Of a DNA stretch of 64,000 nt, positions 42,619 through 52,253 are shown piece after piece. This DNA comes from an uncultured Bacteroidales bacterium (GTDB lineage: Bacteria; Bacteroidota; Bacteroidia; Bacteroidales; F082). The translations under genes and the position numbers were made by a program. The notes beneath the pieces are model-generated. The model did no database searches and was not told where the DNA came from. It saw only the letters and a list, made by a program, of their open reading frames with translations. The stretch spans positions 62,001 through 126,000 of the forward strand of contig CAMHFN010000001.1 in the NCBI GenBank assembly GCA_946184615.1, read 5' to 3'. Position 1 is the first letter of the stretch. Every line of letters starts with the position of its first letter.

Positions 42619-45600
42619 ATGAAGTCGATGATGAAACGAGTTTTGCGTTTGATGCTGTTGGTTCTACTGACAGCTGTGGCTTCATTGACCCGCGCCCAGT
42701 TTTACAACGGCATGAACATGGAGTTCGGAAAAAACCGCGTGCAATGGAAGGACTTCCATTGGTCATACTACAAGTATGAGACCTTTGACGTATATTATTA
42801 CCAAGGAGGAGTGGAACTAGCCAACCATGTGCTCAACTTCGCCAAAGACGAGATTCCAGAAATGGAAAAGAAATTTGGCACCCACTTCGGCAAAAAAGTA
42901 CAGTTTTTGGTTTTCAACAGCCTGGGCGACCTCAAACAGAGCAACCTCAACAACGACGAAGAAGACACGGGCAACACTGGCGGTGTCACCAAGCTCATTG
43001 GTTCGAAGGTATTCCTTTACTTCAACGGCAGTTATGTCGACTTTGACCAACAGATTTGCGAAGGCATCGCACGATTATTGCTCACCCAGACCATGAACGG
43101 TGTCTCCATAGGTTCGCAGATTCGAAGCTCCTACCGCTATGACATCCCTGAATGGTTTCAAAATGGGTTATGCGCCTACATCACAGAAGACTGGGACAGC
43201 TACAAGGAGGACCGCTTGCAACGGGGCATCTTGGACGGTGACTTCAAACGAATCAATTCATTGAGCGGCCCCGATGCTGTTATCGCCGGCTATTCATTCT
43301 GGGGCTTCATCGAGGAAAAGTATGGCACTAAAGCCTTCAAGGAAATCATGACGCTCGCTGAAAGCTCGCAAAACGTCAAGAAAGCCCTCCTTTACGTCAC
43401 AGGGGTAAAATACAAGGAACTCATCAAACAATGGTATACTTTCTATGAAGAGCGGTATAAACCAATTCACCAGGAAAAGCCAGATGAAGTAATGGCGTTA
43501 AACTATCGGAAATACCGCACCTTCACCCAACCAGCCATCAGTCCCGATGGCAAATACATCGCTTACGCCAGCAACGATGAGGGGCGCATCACCGTATGGG
43601 TCGAAGAGTTAAACACGGGCAAACGAGAGCGATTGTACAAAACCGGGTTCCGCTCCGACCAATGGGTCGACACCTCGTTTCCGCTATTAGCCTGGCATCC
43701 TACGGGAGGCATCCTTTCGTTCATCGTGGAGGAAGAAGGGCAACTTCTTTTGTGCAACCTCGACCTCGGAAGCAAAAAGATTGGTAAAACATATCTATTT
43801 GAATTTCAAAAAATTACATCGTTTTCATACGCTCATAGAGACCGGAAAATCGTATTGGCAGCCACCCGTTTCGGCAAACCCGATATTTTTGTCTACAACC
43901 TGTTCTCGAACACCATCGAGCAGATTACCCATGACGAGTTCACCGACCTCTCCCCTGTTTTTACCTCCGACGACAAGCGCATTGTTTTCAGTTCCAATCG
44001 AGAGGGACGGAAACAATTTAACCTGTATGTATACGATTACAACATCAAAGACCCTCAGCTTCGCAACCTGACGAGCCAACAAGTTTCCAACAGTATACTG
44101 CCCAAAACCTTCACAGGCAACAAGCTGTTTTACCTAAACGATTCCAGTGGGTATTATAATCTTTATGAATCCGTGCTTGACAGTGTTGTGAGCCATATCG
44201 ACACCATTGTGCATTACCGATATTTTAGCACTAACCATTGTTTAACGCGATACACATCCAGCATCATCGACTACTCGTATAACCCACGTGAGAAAAAACT
44301 GGTGATGTTGTTTCCCGATGGTGCTGGGCAAAAGTTTTTCACCACCTACTACCGCCAAAGCCACCAAGATGAGCAATTCTACCAATTGAACCCGTATGCC
44401 CAGCAACGCCTGTTGAAGAAGAAACAAGCAGAGAGTGCTGTCCCTGAGAAAACCACGACCCACCGTTTCAAGAACAGTTACAGGATTCACCGAAAGAAAG
44501 CACCCTACGGGTCCACACCCGACAGCACCCACATGACCCCCGTGGTGCCGCTTGAGTCTGTTGAAGGTTCCGAATCGCTCTTAGTCGCCAAAAAAGACAC
44601 CGTACTTCGTCCTCGCAATTATTACATAGAGCTATTCACCGACAAGATGACCAGCCAGATTGATTTTAGTTATATGAACTATAGCTACCAACCTTTTACA
44701 GGCGGAGGCTCTGCTGTGTATCTTAACTCGGGATTCAACATGTTTTTGGGCTCCACAATGGCCGATCTAATGGAGGATTACAAAATCGACCTCGGTGTGA
44801 AACTGAGTACACAATTAATCAACAATGAATATGTAATCCGTTTCAGCGACTTTAGTCATAGGGTCGACAAGAGCCTCACCCTGCACCGCTACGTCACCAA
44901 CGACTACGCCTATTATTACCATCGCACCTTCACCAACGAAATCTTTTATACCTTAAGCTATCCCTTTAATGAAATTTTAAGTCTTCGTGGCACCGTCATC
45001 GGGCGCATGGATCGTCAGGTAAATTTAGCTTTAGACAATTACAGTTTGACCGATGGTGACGTGTTCGGAGTTTTGGGAGGTTTACGTGGAGAACTCGTAT
45101 ACGACAATTCAAAAAAACTACAGACCAATTTTTACGTAGGTTCCCGAGGCAAGCTATTTGCAGAGTATTACCAGACCCTTCAAAAAGGCAGTACCAATCT
45201 CATTGTAGCGGGATTTGACTACCGGCATTACACTCGAATCCACCGCAACTTCATTTGGGCCAACCGTCTCGCAGGCAGCACTTCATTTGGGCAGAACAAA
45301 CTCATTTATTACATGGGAGGTGTCGACAACTGGGTTTTTGCCACTTTCAACAACGAGACCCCCATCGACTACAGTCAAAACTACATGTACCAGACCTTAG
45401 CCACCAACATGAGAGGTTTCCAGCAAAACATCCGTAACGGAAACAGTTTTGTGGTGCTTAACAGTGAGTTGCGCTTCCCGATATTCAGCTATTTGCTCGA
45501 CCGACCCATCAACATGCAGTTCATCAAAAACTTTCAAGTGGTCGCTTTTGGCGATGTAGGTACGGCATGGACAGGATGGAACCCTTACAACCTCAGCAAT

Positions 45601-45804
45601 TCGCTTTACACTTCTCACTATGAGGACGGGAATCTTGACATCAGTGTTACAAGACAAAGAGACCCTATCGTTGGAGGCATAGGCTTTGGACTCAGGACGA
45701 CACTGCTGGGTTATTTTGTCCGAGGCGACATGGCGTGGGGCATAGAGGACGGTCGATGGATTAAGAAGCCTTGTTATTATCTCTCTTTCAACCTCGACTT
45801 CTAA
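42619..45804 (+). CDS. Exported PD40 beta-propeller protein with peptidase-MA-like and barrel domains
   Basis: A 1061-residue exported protein: signal peptide to about residue 29 (LTRAQ), a peptidase-MA-like region (about 45-270), TolB/PD40 propeller blades (about 300-480, such as ISPDGKYIAYASNDEGRITVW and FTSDDKRIVFSSNREGRKQFNLY in part), and a C-terminal about 380-residue beta-barrel resembling the BamA/TamA surface-antigen domain ending in FNLDF. The zinc-peptidase HExxH is replaced (CEGIARLL), so it is probably not a protease. It is likely anchored in the outer membrane. The start at 42619 begins the signal peptide; the open frame upstream is not protein-like. Confidence 0.8.
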   Translation: MKSMMKRVLRLMLLVLLTAVASLTRAQFYNGMNMEFGKNRVQWKDFHWSYYKYETFDVYYYQGGVELANHVLNFAKDEIPEMEKKFGTHFGKKVQFLVFNSLGDLKQSNLNNDEEDTGNTGGVTKLIGSKVFLYFNGSYVDFDQQICEGIARLLLTQTMNGVSIGSQIRSSYRYDIPEWFQNGLCAYITEDWDSYKEDRLQRGILDGDFKRINSLSGPDAVIAGYSFWGFIEEKYGTKAFKEIMTLAESSQNVKKALLYVTGVKYKELIKQWYTFYEERYKPIHQEKPDEVMALNYRKYRTFTQPAISPDGKYIAYASNDEGRITVWVEELNTGKRERLYKTGFRSDQWVDTSFPLLAWHPTGGILSFIVEEEGQLLLCNLDLGSKKIGKTYLFEFQKITSFSYAHRDRKIVLAATRFGKPDIFVYNLFSNTIEQITHDEFTDLSPVFTSDDKRIVFSSNREGRKQFNLYVYDYNIKDPQLRNLTSQQVSNSILPKTFTGNKLFYLNDSSGYYNLYESVLDSVVSHIDTIVHYRYFSTNHCLTRYTSSIIDYSYNPREKKLVMLFPDGAGQKFFTTYYRQSHQDEQFYQLNPYAQQRLLKKKQAESAVPEKTTTHRFKNSYRIHRKKAPYGSTPDSTHMTPVVPLESVEGSESLLVAKKDTVLRPRNYYIELFTDKMTSQIDFSYMNYSYQPFTGGGSAVYLNSGFNMFLGSTMADLMEDYKIDLGVKLSTQLINNEYVIRFSDFSHRVDKSLTLHRYVTNDYAYYYHRTFTNEIFYTLSYPFNEILSLRGTVIGRMDRQVNLALDNYSLTDGDVFGVLGGLRGELVYDNSKKLQTNFYVGSRGKLFAEYYQTLQKGSTNLIVAGFDYRHYTRIHRNFIWANRLAGSTSFGQNKLIYYMGGVDNWVFATFNNETPIDYSQNYMYQTLATNMRGFQQNIRNGNSFVVLNSELRFPIFSYLLDRPINMQFIKNFQVVAFGDVGTAWTGWNPYNLSNSLYTSHYEDGNLDISVTRQRDPIVGGIGFGLRTTLLGYFVRGDMAWGIEDGRWIKKPCYYLSFNLDF

Positions 45805-45844
45805 CCCCTTCTTCTCGTTTATTTATCAACAACCAACGTTGAAA

Positions 45845-45869
45845 AAAACCGCTCAAAAAAAGTGGTTTT
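45845..45869 (-). terminator. Minus-strand terminator-like hairpin
   Basis: AAAACCGCT (45845-45853) pairs with AGTGGTTTT (45861-45869) with one G/T pair; on the minus strand the stem runs into TTTTTTT. It probably ends the HsdR_N_2-like gene transcript. Confidence 0.5.
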
Positions 45870-45966
45870 GATCACCTGTGTTTGACCGATGTTTTCTAAT
45901 TTAGCAGACGAAAATCAAGCCTTAAAAAACCACAAGAAACAGTTGTTTTTTTATCTTCATAATGGC

Positions 45967-46001
45967 GAGTCGCCGACCGAAAGGTCGGCGGCTCTTTTTT
46001 T
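45967..46001 (+). terminator. Strong plus-strand rho-independent terminator
   Basis: A 12-base stem GAGTCGCCGACC (45967-45978) with GGTCGGCGGCTC (45983-45994), GAAA tetraloop and seven T at 45995-46001. It is about 160 bases past the PD40 gene stop. Confidence 0.9.
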
Positions 46002-46013
46002 AGAATACAAGGT

Positions 46014-46460
46014 TCAGGATTTTAGAGCAAGAAGCTCAGAATACGTAGGCAGGTGATCTAAAGAATTCAGCGTGCCTTTTTCTGATTTAAAACAATAGCA
46101 CTCTGTTCCGTTATAAAGCATCAAGTATTCCGGATGAAGTGCCGAATAATAACGAAGTGCCTGTTCCAAGGTGCTCTGGGTCAATTTCACGGAAGCCGCT
46201 TTGCACTCCACAATCATCAAAGGGGCACCCTCTCTGTCAAAAACAACAGCATCACAACGTTTGTCAAGGCCATTTACTTTTATGGAATACTCAACCGCTA
46301 TCAAACCTGCTGGAACGGCCAGATGTTCCACCAGCAAATACAACACTTTCTGGCGCACTTCTTCTTCTGGCGTAAGCGTACAATAGCGTTTACGTAACGG
46401 GTCGAAGACCATGGTCCTCCCTTCCTGCTGTGTCGTTTTAAACCATTGAAGTTCTGGCAT
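46014..46460 (-). CDS. HsdR_N_2-like PD-(D/E)xK-fold protein
   Basis: A 148-residue stand-alone protein resembling the type I restriction R-subunit N-terminal domain (HSDR_N_2). The nuclease-type motif is visible as DAVVFDREGAPLMIVECKA (about residues 68-86: Asp, Glu, Lys). No helicase or other restriction subunit is nearby. Such short proteins are common next to housekeeping genes in Bacteroidota; their role is unclear. It begins five bases after the DUF4837 gene and lies at the end of the cell-wall operon. Confidence 0.82.
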   Translation of the reverse strand: MPELQWFKTTQQEGRTMVFDPLRKRYCTLTPEEEVRQKVLYLLVEHLAVPAGLIAVEYSIKVNGLDKRCDAVVFDREGAPLMIVECKAASVKLTQSTLEQALRYYSALHPEYLMLYNGTECYCFKSEKGTLNSLDHLPTYSELLALKS

Positions 46461-46465
46461 GATAC

Positions 46466-47476
46466 TTATTCTTCTTTCGGCATCCTGACACTGTAAAGCA
46501 GCGATTGCAACTGGAGCAGGTCATCACGTTTGTCGTGGTTCGGGTAATAGACATAACCCTCCATCGTCACCAAGTTGCCCGTGCGATTATCAGGGAAGGT
46601 ATAGGAGACGAAGGGACCTGCCATATAGTCTCCCACCAAGCACCACATTCCACGCATCTCGGCAGCAAAGCCCGTGGGATAAGTCGAAAGATAGTTCACC
46701 ACCGGAGGAACGAACTCTTTTTCTGTGGTCATGAACGAGCCGTCAGTGGGGCCTGGCACATGTTTTTGCAACATACGGTCACGAACGGAGATGAGGCTGT
46801 TGCGTTCCAACTGAAGGGTATCCTTATAGGGGGTCGTATAGATAAAGATACCGAAGCTGTTCTTTTCCAATTCCTTACGGATCCACATGAAGTCAGACTC
46901 GTCCTTGGAGATAAAAAAACCTGAGGGGATGGTGATGTCGAATCCGAATTTATCCTTGATTCTTTGAGTGATCTTGGTATCATTCGACGGACGCAACACC
47001 GAAAGGATTCTATCTCGTTCCACTTGGTCGTACATTACTTTGTAGGCTTCTTTCTGTTCGTTGAACGTTTGGCACCAAGCCGTTCTGCTGGGAGCCACAA
47101 TCTTGATTACCCTTTGCGGAGCAGCCCAAAGATCCTCACCCGTTTCCACCACAGTTCTATCAAGAGCTGGGTTAATCTCAACCAAAAGCACACATTTATG
47201 TTTCTTGAACATATCATTGAATCCGCTCACCTTGATGTGTGCAAGCTTATTAAGAGCCTCAGGCTGAGGAAGTCCATACTGAGGTTGGAGGAAGAAGGCA
47301 CGGATGGTGTCACCAATCATGCCATCCCATTGCTCATCGTTTTGGGTGACCACCAATATTTCCGAAGTCCCCCCAGCTGAGCGGTCTTTTTTAGAACCTT
47401 CTTTTTTTTCATCGCAAGCCGACACGGCGAAAAGCAAAAACGCCAATGCCAGCACTGGGATATGAATATTTCTCAT
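46466..47476 (-). CDS. DUF4837 lipoprotein
   Basis: A 336-residue lipoprotein (lipobox AVSACDEKK, cysteine near residue 21) recognised as DUF4837. An early segment reads EILVVTQNDEQWDGMIGD, and a later one SGFFISKDESDFMWIRKE; aromatic residues are frequent. The function is unknown. The gene overlaps the upstream transglycosylase by four bases, so its context is peptidoglycan synthesis and remodelling. Confidence 0.85.
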   Translation of the reverse strand: MRNIHIPVLALAFLLFAVSACDEKKEGSKKDRSAGGTSEILVVTQNDEQWDGMIGDTIRAFFLQPQYGLPQPEALNKLAHIKVSGFNDMFKKHKCVLLVEINPALDRTVVETGEDLWAAPQRVIKIVAPSRTAWCQTFNEQKEAYKVMYDQVERDRILSVLRPSNDTKITQRIKDKFGFDITIPSGFFISKDESDFMWIRKELEKNSFGIFIYTTPYKDTLQLERNSLISVRDRMLQKHVPGPTDGSFMTTEKEFVPPVVNYLSTYPTGFAAEMRGMWCLVGDYMAGPFVSYTFPDNRTGNLVTMEGYVYYPNHDKRDDLLQLQSLLYSVRMPKEE

Positions 47477-49020
47477 GACACACGTAGTTTTTGTTTTACC
47501 TTGATTTTATCTGATTTCAAATTGTTCAATTTCTTAATTTTTGCAACTGTTGTGTTATATTTCTTTGCTATTGCCGCTAAGGTATCACCTGCCTTCACCA
47601 CATAATACTTGGGAGAGGACGAACCCGCGGCAGTAGAGTTGGTTGAGCTAGTAGCCATCGGGCTACCCGAGGTGAAGATTGTCAATCTTTGCCCGATGGT
47701 GATGGTATCCTTACGCATGTTGTTCCATTTCTTCAGATTGGAAACACTGACATGGTATTTTTTTGCAATGGAAGCCAGCGTTTCCCCTTTTTTCACCGTA
47801 TGAACGGTACGGTCGCTCACTTTCGACACTTCCTTAAGTACCTGCTCTTTACTGATTTCTTCTTGGGTTTTATAGGCATAAATCTCCTGCTCCTTCTCGA
47901 TAAACTGAAGCACATATTGGGTTGGCATCCTCAACACGTAAGGAGTACTATCGGTGGCTGGGATAATTTCTTTGACATACTGGGGATTAAACGTCTTCAG
48001 GTCTTCCATGGGGACACCTATGGTCTCTGTCAGTTGGCGGAACGAAAGAACGTCTTTAACCTCCACCGTGTCGGTACCACTCAGCAACAATCCCGGGTCA
48101 AGAGGATAAAGATTATGTTCAGCAGCATAGCTGACCACATAGCACACGGCGATAAAAGAAGGAACATAGCTTTGGGTTTCTCGGGGAAGATAAGGCCAAA
48201 TCGCCCAATAATTCATGACTCCACCAGCTCGTACGATAGCTTTGTTGACATTCCCAGGACCAGCATTGTAGGCGGCCAGCACCAAAAACCAGTCCTTGTA
48301 GCGATTATACAGATCGAGCATGCACATGCAAGCAGCCTCGGTGGCTTTCAGTGGATCATACCGCTCCTCGATCATGGTAGTTGAGTTGAGGCCATATTGT
48401 TTCCCTGTTTGGTACATAAACTGCCATAGCCCCTTGGCTCCAGCTCGGGAACCGGCGGTAGGATTAAGTGCCGACTCAATCATTGCCAAGTACTTCAGCT
48501 CCAAAGGCATATTGTACTTATCAAGCTTTTCTTCAAACATCGGGAAATACACATGCGACAATCCCAACAATCTTCCCGTGAGTCCACGACGTTGCGTAGC
48601 ATAAAGATCGATGAATCGTTTTACGTGGGCATTAAACACCAAAGGCAGTGTCGTTTGACTCGCCAGATATTCGATACGTTTGTTGTAAACGCTGTCATCA
48701 AAAACCGGAATCTCTCCATATTCATAGCCGTAGACGTTCATTTCCGAGGAGTCGAGGTGCAAATAATTATCACCAAAATACGGGATACTCCCCAACGACT
48801 CGAACATTTTCATGACCTCAGAATCGCTAAAGACATCCAATGCCTCTTGAAATTCCGCCTCCCTCTGTTCTTCATAAAGCTCGAGGCTATCGGGAATATA
48901 ATCAACGGTATCAACCACATAGACCGAATCCGTCACTAGATCTGGGACAGGATGTACCACTTGGGCCTCAGCGGAAGCCATCAAGAGGAAAAGGGATGCT
49001 GCAAGAATTGTATTTTTCAT
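47473..49020 (-). CDS. MltD-like lytic transglycosylase with LysM domains
   Basis: A 515-residue periplasmic murein hydrolase. A signal peptide (to about residue 19, ASAEAQ) is followed by an SLT domain with LAMIESALNPTAGSRAGAKGL (catalytic Glu about residue 187) and LVLAAYNAGPGNV, then two C-terminal LysM modules (about 405-450 and 470-515; HTVKKGETLASIAKKYHVS and VVKAGDTLAAIAKKYNT) that bind glycan strands. Start chosen at the ATG 49020, which begins the signal peptide; the longer frame runs into rodA. It lies 16 bases after rodA and overlaps the DUF4837 gene by four bases. Confidence 0.92.
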   Translation of the reverse strand: MKNTILAASLFLLMASAEAQVVHPVPDLVTDSVYVVDTVDYIPDSLELYEEQREAEFQEALDVFSDSEVMKMFESLGSIPYFGDNYLHLDSSEMNVYGYEYGEIPVFDDSVYNKRIEYLASQTTLPLVFNAHVKRFIDLYATQRRGLTGRLLGLSHVYFPMFEEKLDKYNMPLELKYLAMIESALNPTAGSRAGAKGLWQFMYQTGKQYGLNSTTMIEERYDPLKATEAACMCMLDLYNRYKDWFLVLAAYNAGPGNVNKAIVRAGGVMNYWAIWPYLPRETQSYVPSFIAVCYVVSYAAEHNLYPLDPGLLLSGTDTVEVKDVLSFRQLTETIGVPMEDLKTFNPQYVKEIIPATDSTPYVLRMPTQYVLQFIEKEQEIYAYKTQEEISKEQVLKEVSKVSDRTVHTVKKGETLASIAKKYHVSVSNLKKWNNMRKDTITIGQRLTIFTSGSPMATSSTNSTAAGSSSPKYYVVKAGDTLAAIAKKYNTTVAKIKKLNNLKSDKIKVKQKLRVS

Positions 49021-49036
49021 ATCTACATAACGATTA

Positions 49037-50308
49037 TTAAGAAAGAATATTGAGTCGATTGGCATCTTGTTTTACAAAAATGGCTAGCATGACGGTAAAT
49101 GCCAGTAAACTAGAGCCTCCGTAACTCAAAAAAGGGAGTGGGATACCGACAACAGGAACCAGTCCTATGGTCATCCCTATGTTAACAGCGACATGAACGA
49201 AAATGATGCCTGCGATGGCATAACCATAAATGCGACTGAATTTCAACCGCTGTCGTTCAGCCACCTTGATGATGCGAATCAATAACCCAACATACAGAAG
49301 AATCACGACCAGGCTTCCTTTAAAGCCACCTTCCTCTCCTATCGTACAGAAAATGAAATCAGTATGTTGTTCTGGCACAAAATCATATTTTGTCTGTGTG
49401 CCTTTCAAAAAGCCTTTTCCCCAAACGCCACCCGAACCTATGGCGATTTTTGACTGGTGAAGGTTATAGCCATCCCCTTTGGGATCATCCTTGAGTTTCA
49501 ATAGAATCTCAAAACGGGTACGCTGATGGTCTTCCAAGATATCATAAAAGGCATAATCAACGCTAAACACCATGCCGAAGAAAAACGCATACACCGCTAC
49601 CATACGCCACAAGCCTTTCTTTTTGTTCAGCAGGTAAAACAGCAATGTCAATGCGAAAAGAACACCCAACACGATGCACATGACTTTAACTGACCAAACC
49701 AGGGTGAGCACAAAAATGGTCACCACACCAGCAGCCAATAGCATGATGGCACCCGCTCCCGGCATTCCCTCTCGATAAAGCACAAAGATAAATGAGGCGA
49801 ACACCAATGCAGAACCTGCATCGTGCTGCAGCAGCACCAATGCGGCGGGAACAAGGATGAGAGCATAGGTCTTCAGCCGTGTCTTACGCTGTTGAAGATC
49901 AGCATCTTGTTTTCCAAGGAGGCTGGCCACGGCGAGGGCGGTGCCCAACTTGGCAAATTCAGAAGGTTGAAGTTTGAAGCCGCCAAAGTCAATCCATGAT
50001 GTGGCTCCGTTGGTGGCTTTGCCATACACGAGGACCACAACCAGCATAAACATTACAACTGCATAGATCAAAAACGCGAAGGCATCGAACACCTTGGCAT
50101 CAAGAATTAAAATGACGAAGCCCAAACCCATGGAGATTCCCATCCACATCATTTGTTTGCCGCAAAACTGCGACATATCATATATGGCATGATGTCCTTC
50201 ACTCATGCCCGCTGAATAGATGCTCATCCAACCAATAATCACTAAAGCGAAATACATCAGCAATATCGGCCAGTCCAATTTTCCTATGATGCTGTTTCTA
50301 TCGGTCAT
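49037..50308 (-). CDS. rodA: RodA, elongasome peptidoglycan glycosyltransferase
   Basis: A 423-residue SEDS-family membrane protein with about 10 helices that polymerises lipid II during cell elongation. Typical segments are GATSWIDFGGFKLQPSEFAKLG, the HQSKIAIGSGGVWGKGFLKGTQT and EQHTDFIFCTIGEEGG parts, and VPVVGIPLPFLSYGGSS. The start codon overlaps the PBP2 stop by four bases (ATGA), the standard pairing of SEDS and class B PBP. Confidence 0.95.
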   Translation of the reverse strand: MTDRNSIIGKLDWPILLMYFALVIIGWMSIYSAGMSEGHHAIYDMSQFCGKQMMWMGISMGLGFVILILDAKVFDAFAFLIYAVVMFMLVVVLVYGKATNGATSWIDFGGFKLQPSEFAKLGTALAVASLLGKQDADLQQRKTRLKTYALILVPAALVLLQHDAGSALVFASFIFVLYREGMPGAGAIMLLAAGVVTIFVLTLVWSVKVMCIVLGVLFALTLLFYLLNKKKGLWRMVAVYAFFFGMVFSVDYAFYDILEDHQRTRFEILLKLKDDPKGDGYNLHQSKIAIGSGGVWGKGFLKGTQTKYDFVPEQHTDFIFCTIGEEGGFKGSLVVILLYVGLLIRIIKVAERQRLKFSRIYGYAIAGIIFVHVAVNIGMTIGLVPVVGIPLPFLSYGGSSLLAFTVMLAIFVKQDANRLNILS

Positions 50309-52143
50309 TTTTTCTTTTTAATTGAGTAGTTGATGGTCCCTTTCATCATACGTTCTTCCACATTGGGTCGTTCCGTATAGCCCCTAATGTATTTTTCCAT
50401 CATAAGCGATGCGATGGGTGCGGCCCAGGTAGAGCCATAGCCCCCATTTTCAATAATGATGGAAAGCGCTATCTTCGGATCTTCAACTGGGGCGAAAGCA
50501 ATGAAAATAGAGTGGTTGTCGCCATGAGGATTCTGTGCGGTACCCGTCTTACCCCCTGCTGTAATTCCTGGGATCTTAGACCCGCGGGCTGTACCATGCG
50601 AGCCCTCAAATACCGATTGCATGCCCGCTTTGATCACCTTACAATGTCGAGCTTCGATGCCTGTTTCCATCCGAGTGGTCATTCTTTCTGGAATAGCAGT
50701 GGAATCGCCGAAAGCACGTATAAGGTGAGGAGGATAGTAATACCCTTCGTTTGCCACCACCACCGCAATGTTGGCCAATTGTAACGGAGTCACGAGGATT
50801 TCGCCCTGTCCAATGCCCAACGACCTAATCGTCACTGAGTTCCAACTTCCTCTATACATGCGGTCATAGTACTCCACGGTAGGAATATTACCGGGACGTT
50901 CATAAGGGATATCGGTATCAAAAGTGTGTCCCAATCCGAGTTTATAAGTCATTTGACACCAATAATCAAAACCTTTTTTGATACCACCGAATTTAGGGTT
51001 GTTGATGGTGGTTTTGAAAGCCTCGTAGAAATACGGATTGCATGAATTCTCGATGGCATTGGCCAGATCAGGGGAGCTCCCATGATGGTGAGTACATTTG
51101 ATGGGACTGCTTGACGGTCCATTGCAATGGAACTGGGTGGCAGGGACGATACTGCCACTTTGCAAGGCAATCATGCCATTCACCATTTTGAAAGTGGAGC
51201 CCGGGGGGTAAGTGCCGCTGATGGCTCGGTTAAGCAACGGTGTAGAAGGATCGTTCAGCAAGTCGAGATAATTTTTTCCACGAACCCGTCCAACCAACAG
51301 ATTGGGATCGTAGGTGGGGCTAGTGACAAAAGCGAGAATTTGTCCGGTTTTAGGCTCGATAGCCACAATAGACCCTATCTTGCCATTCATCAGTTGTTCG
51401 CCGTATGCTTGCAACTCCGCATCGAGTCCCAGATAAATATCCTTCCCTGGAACTGGGAGCGAGTCGAGCGCCCCATTAAGATAACTCCCTTTCTCCCTGT
51501 TGTGGACATCCACCATTACCACCTTCAGCCCTTTTTTTCCACGAAGTTCTTTCTCGTAAAACTTTTCAATACCCGACTGCCCGACATAATCATCTCTTTT
51601 GTAATAAGGATCTGCGTCGAGTTGTTTTTTGTCTATGGGCCCGATGTCACCCAAAGTGTGTGCAGCAATGGCTTGTGGATAATGCCTAATGGTACGGATT
51701 TGGAAATAAAAGCCCGGATAACGGTATAGGATCTCGCCAATATGGGCATAATCTTCTTTCGAAATTTGAGAAACAAACACCGAAGCTTTTATTCTTGAAT
51801 AGTCCTTGGCTTTGGTGAAACGTTCAACATAAGAATCTTGAGTGATATTCAACAAACGGCAGAACTCTGCGGTGTCAATACTTTTGCTCACTTGTCCAGG
51901 AACCACCATCAGGTCATACACTGCCTCATTATACACCAATAGTTTGCCGTTTCGATCGAACACTTTACCTCGGGCGGGATATTGCGTCACATAGCGTAAA
52001 ACGTTGTTGTCAGCTGATTTCTTCAAATCCTCATCCAATACTTGAAGCGAAAACAATTTGAACAAATAAACCAGACCGACCACGGCAAAGATACCGATGA
52101 TCACATATTGTCGATTAATAAGATTCCTGTTTGAATAACGCAT
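50305..52143 (-). CDS. mrdA: Penicillin-binding protein 2
   Basis: A 612-residue class B transpeptidase of the elongasome. One N-terminal membrane helix (about 12-32), a dimerisation domain, and a transpeptidase domain with STFK (active serine about residue 320), SCN in ENSCNPYF and KTGT in GGKTGTAQNPHG. The start is ATG 52143, 36 bases after a -7 element; an upstream in-frame alternative start would overlap that element. The operon here lacks mreBCD, which lies elsewhere or outside the window. Confidence 0.94.
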   Translation of the reverse strand: MRYSNRNLINRQYVIIGIFAVVGLVYLFKLFSLQVLDEDLKKSADNNVLRYVTQYPARGKVFDRNGKLLVYNEAVYDLMVVPGQVSKSIDTAEFCRLLNITQDSYVERFTKAKDYSRIKASVFVSQISKEDYAHIGEILYRYPGFYFQIRTIRHYPQAIAAHTLGDIGPIDKKQLDADPYYKRDDYVGQSGIEKFYEKELRGKKGLKVVMVDVHNREKGSYLNGALDSLPVPGKDIYLGLDAELQAYGEQLMNGKIGSIVAIEPKTGQILAFVTSPTYDPNLLVGRVRGKNYLDLLNDPSTPLLNRAISGTYPPGSTFKMVNGMIALQSGSIVPATQFHCNGPSSSPIKCTHHHGSSPDLANAIENSCNPYFYEAFKTTINNPKFGGIKKGFDYWCQMTYKLGLGHTFDTDIPYERPGNIPTVEYYDRMYRGSWNSVTIRSLGIGQGEILVTPLQLANIAVVVANEGYYYPPHLIRAFGDSTAIPERMTTRMETGIEARHCKVIKAGMQSVFEGSHGTARGSKIPGITAGGKTGTAQNPHGDNHSIFIAFAPVEDPKIALSIIIENGGYGSTWAAPIASLMMEKYIRGYTERPNVEERMMKGTINYSIKKKK

Positions 52144-52179
52144 ACTTTTCCCGACCGAAAAAAGACTTTTTTCAATCCG

Positions 52180-52187
52180 CAAAGATA
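52180..52187 (-). promoter_or_regulatory. -7 element of the mrdA-rodA operon
   Basis: TATCTTTG on the minus strand, 36 bases before the mrdA ATG. Confidence 0.6.
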
Positions 52188-52228
52188 AGATTTTTCACAA
52201 AGTGGTAGGTTATAAATAAAAAAGATTG

Positions 52229-52236
52229 TATTTTTG
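52229..52236 (+). promoter_or_regulatory. -7 element of the polysaccharide-export operon
   Basis: TATTTTTG, 17 bases before the gldH-like ATG; divergent from the mrdA promoter. Confidence 0.6.
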
Positions 52237-52253
52237 CAATCCAAATAGTTTTT

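Noticed and set aside
46014-46460. Type I restriction system
   Set aside because: Only the short R-subunit N-terminal domain is present; no hsdM, hsdS or helicase nearby.
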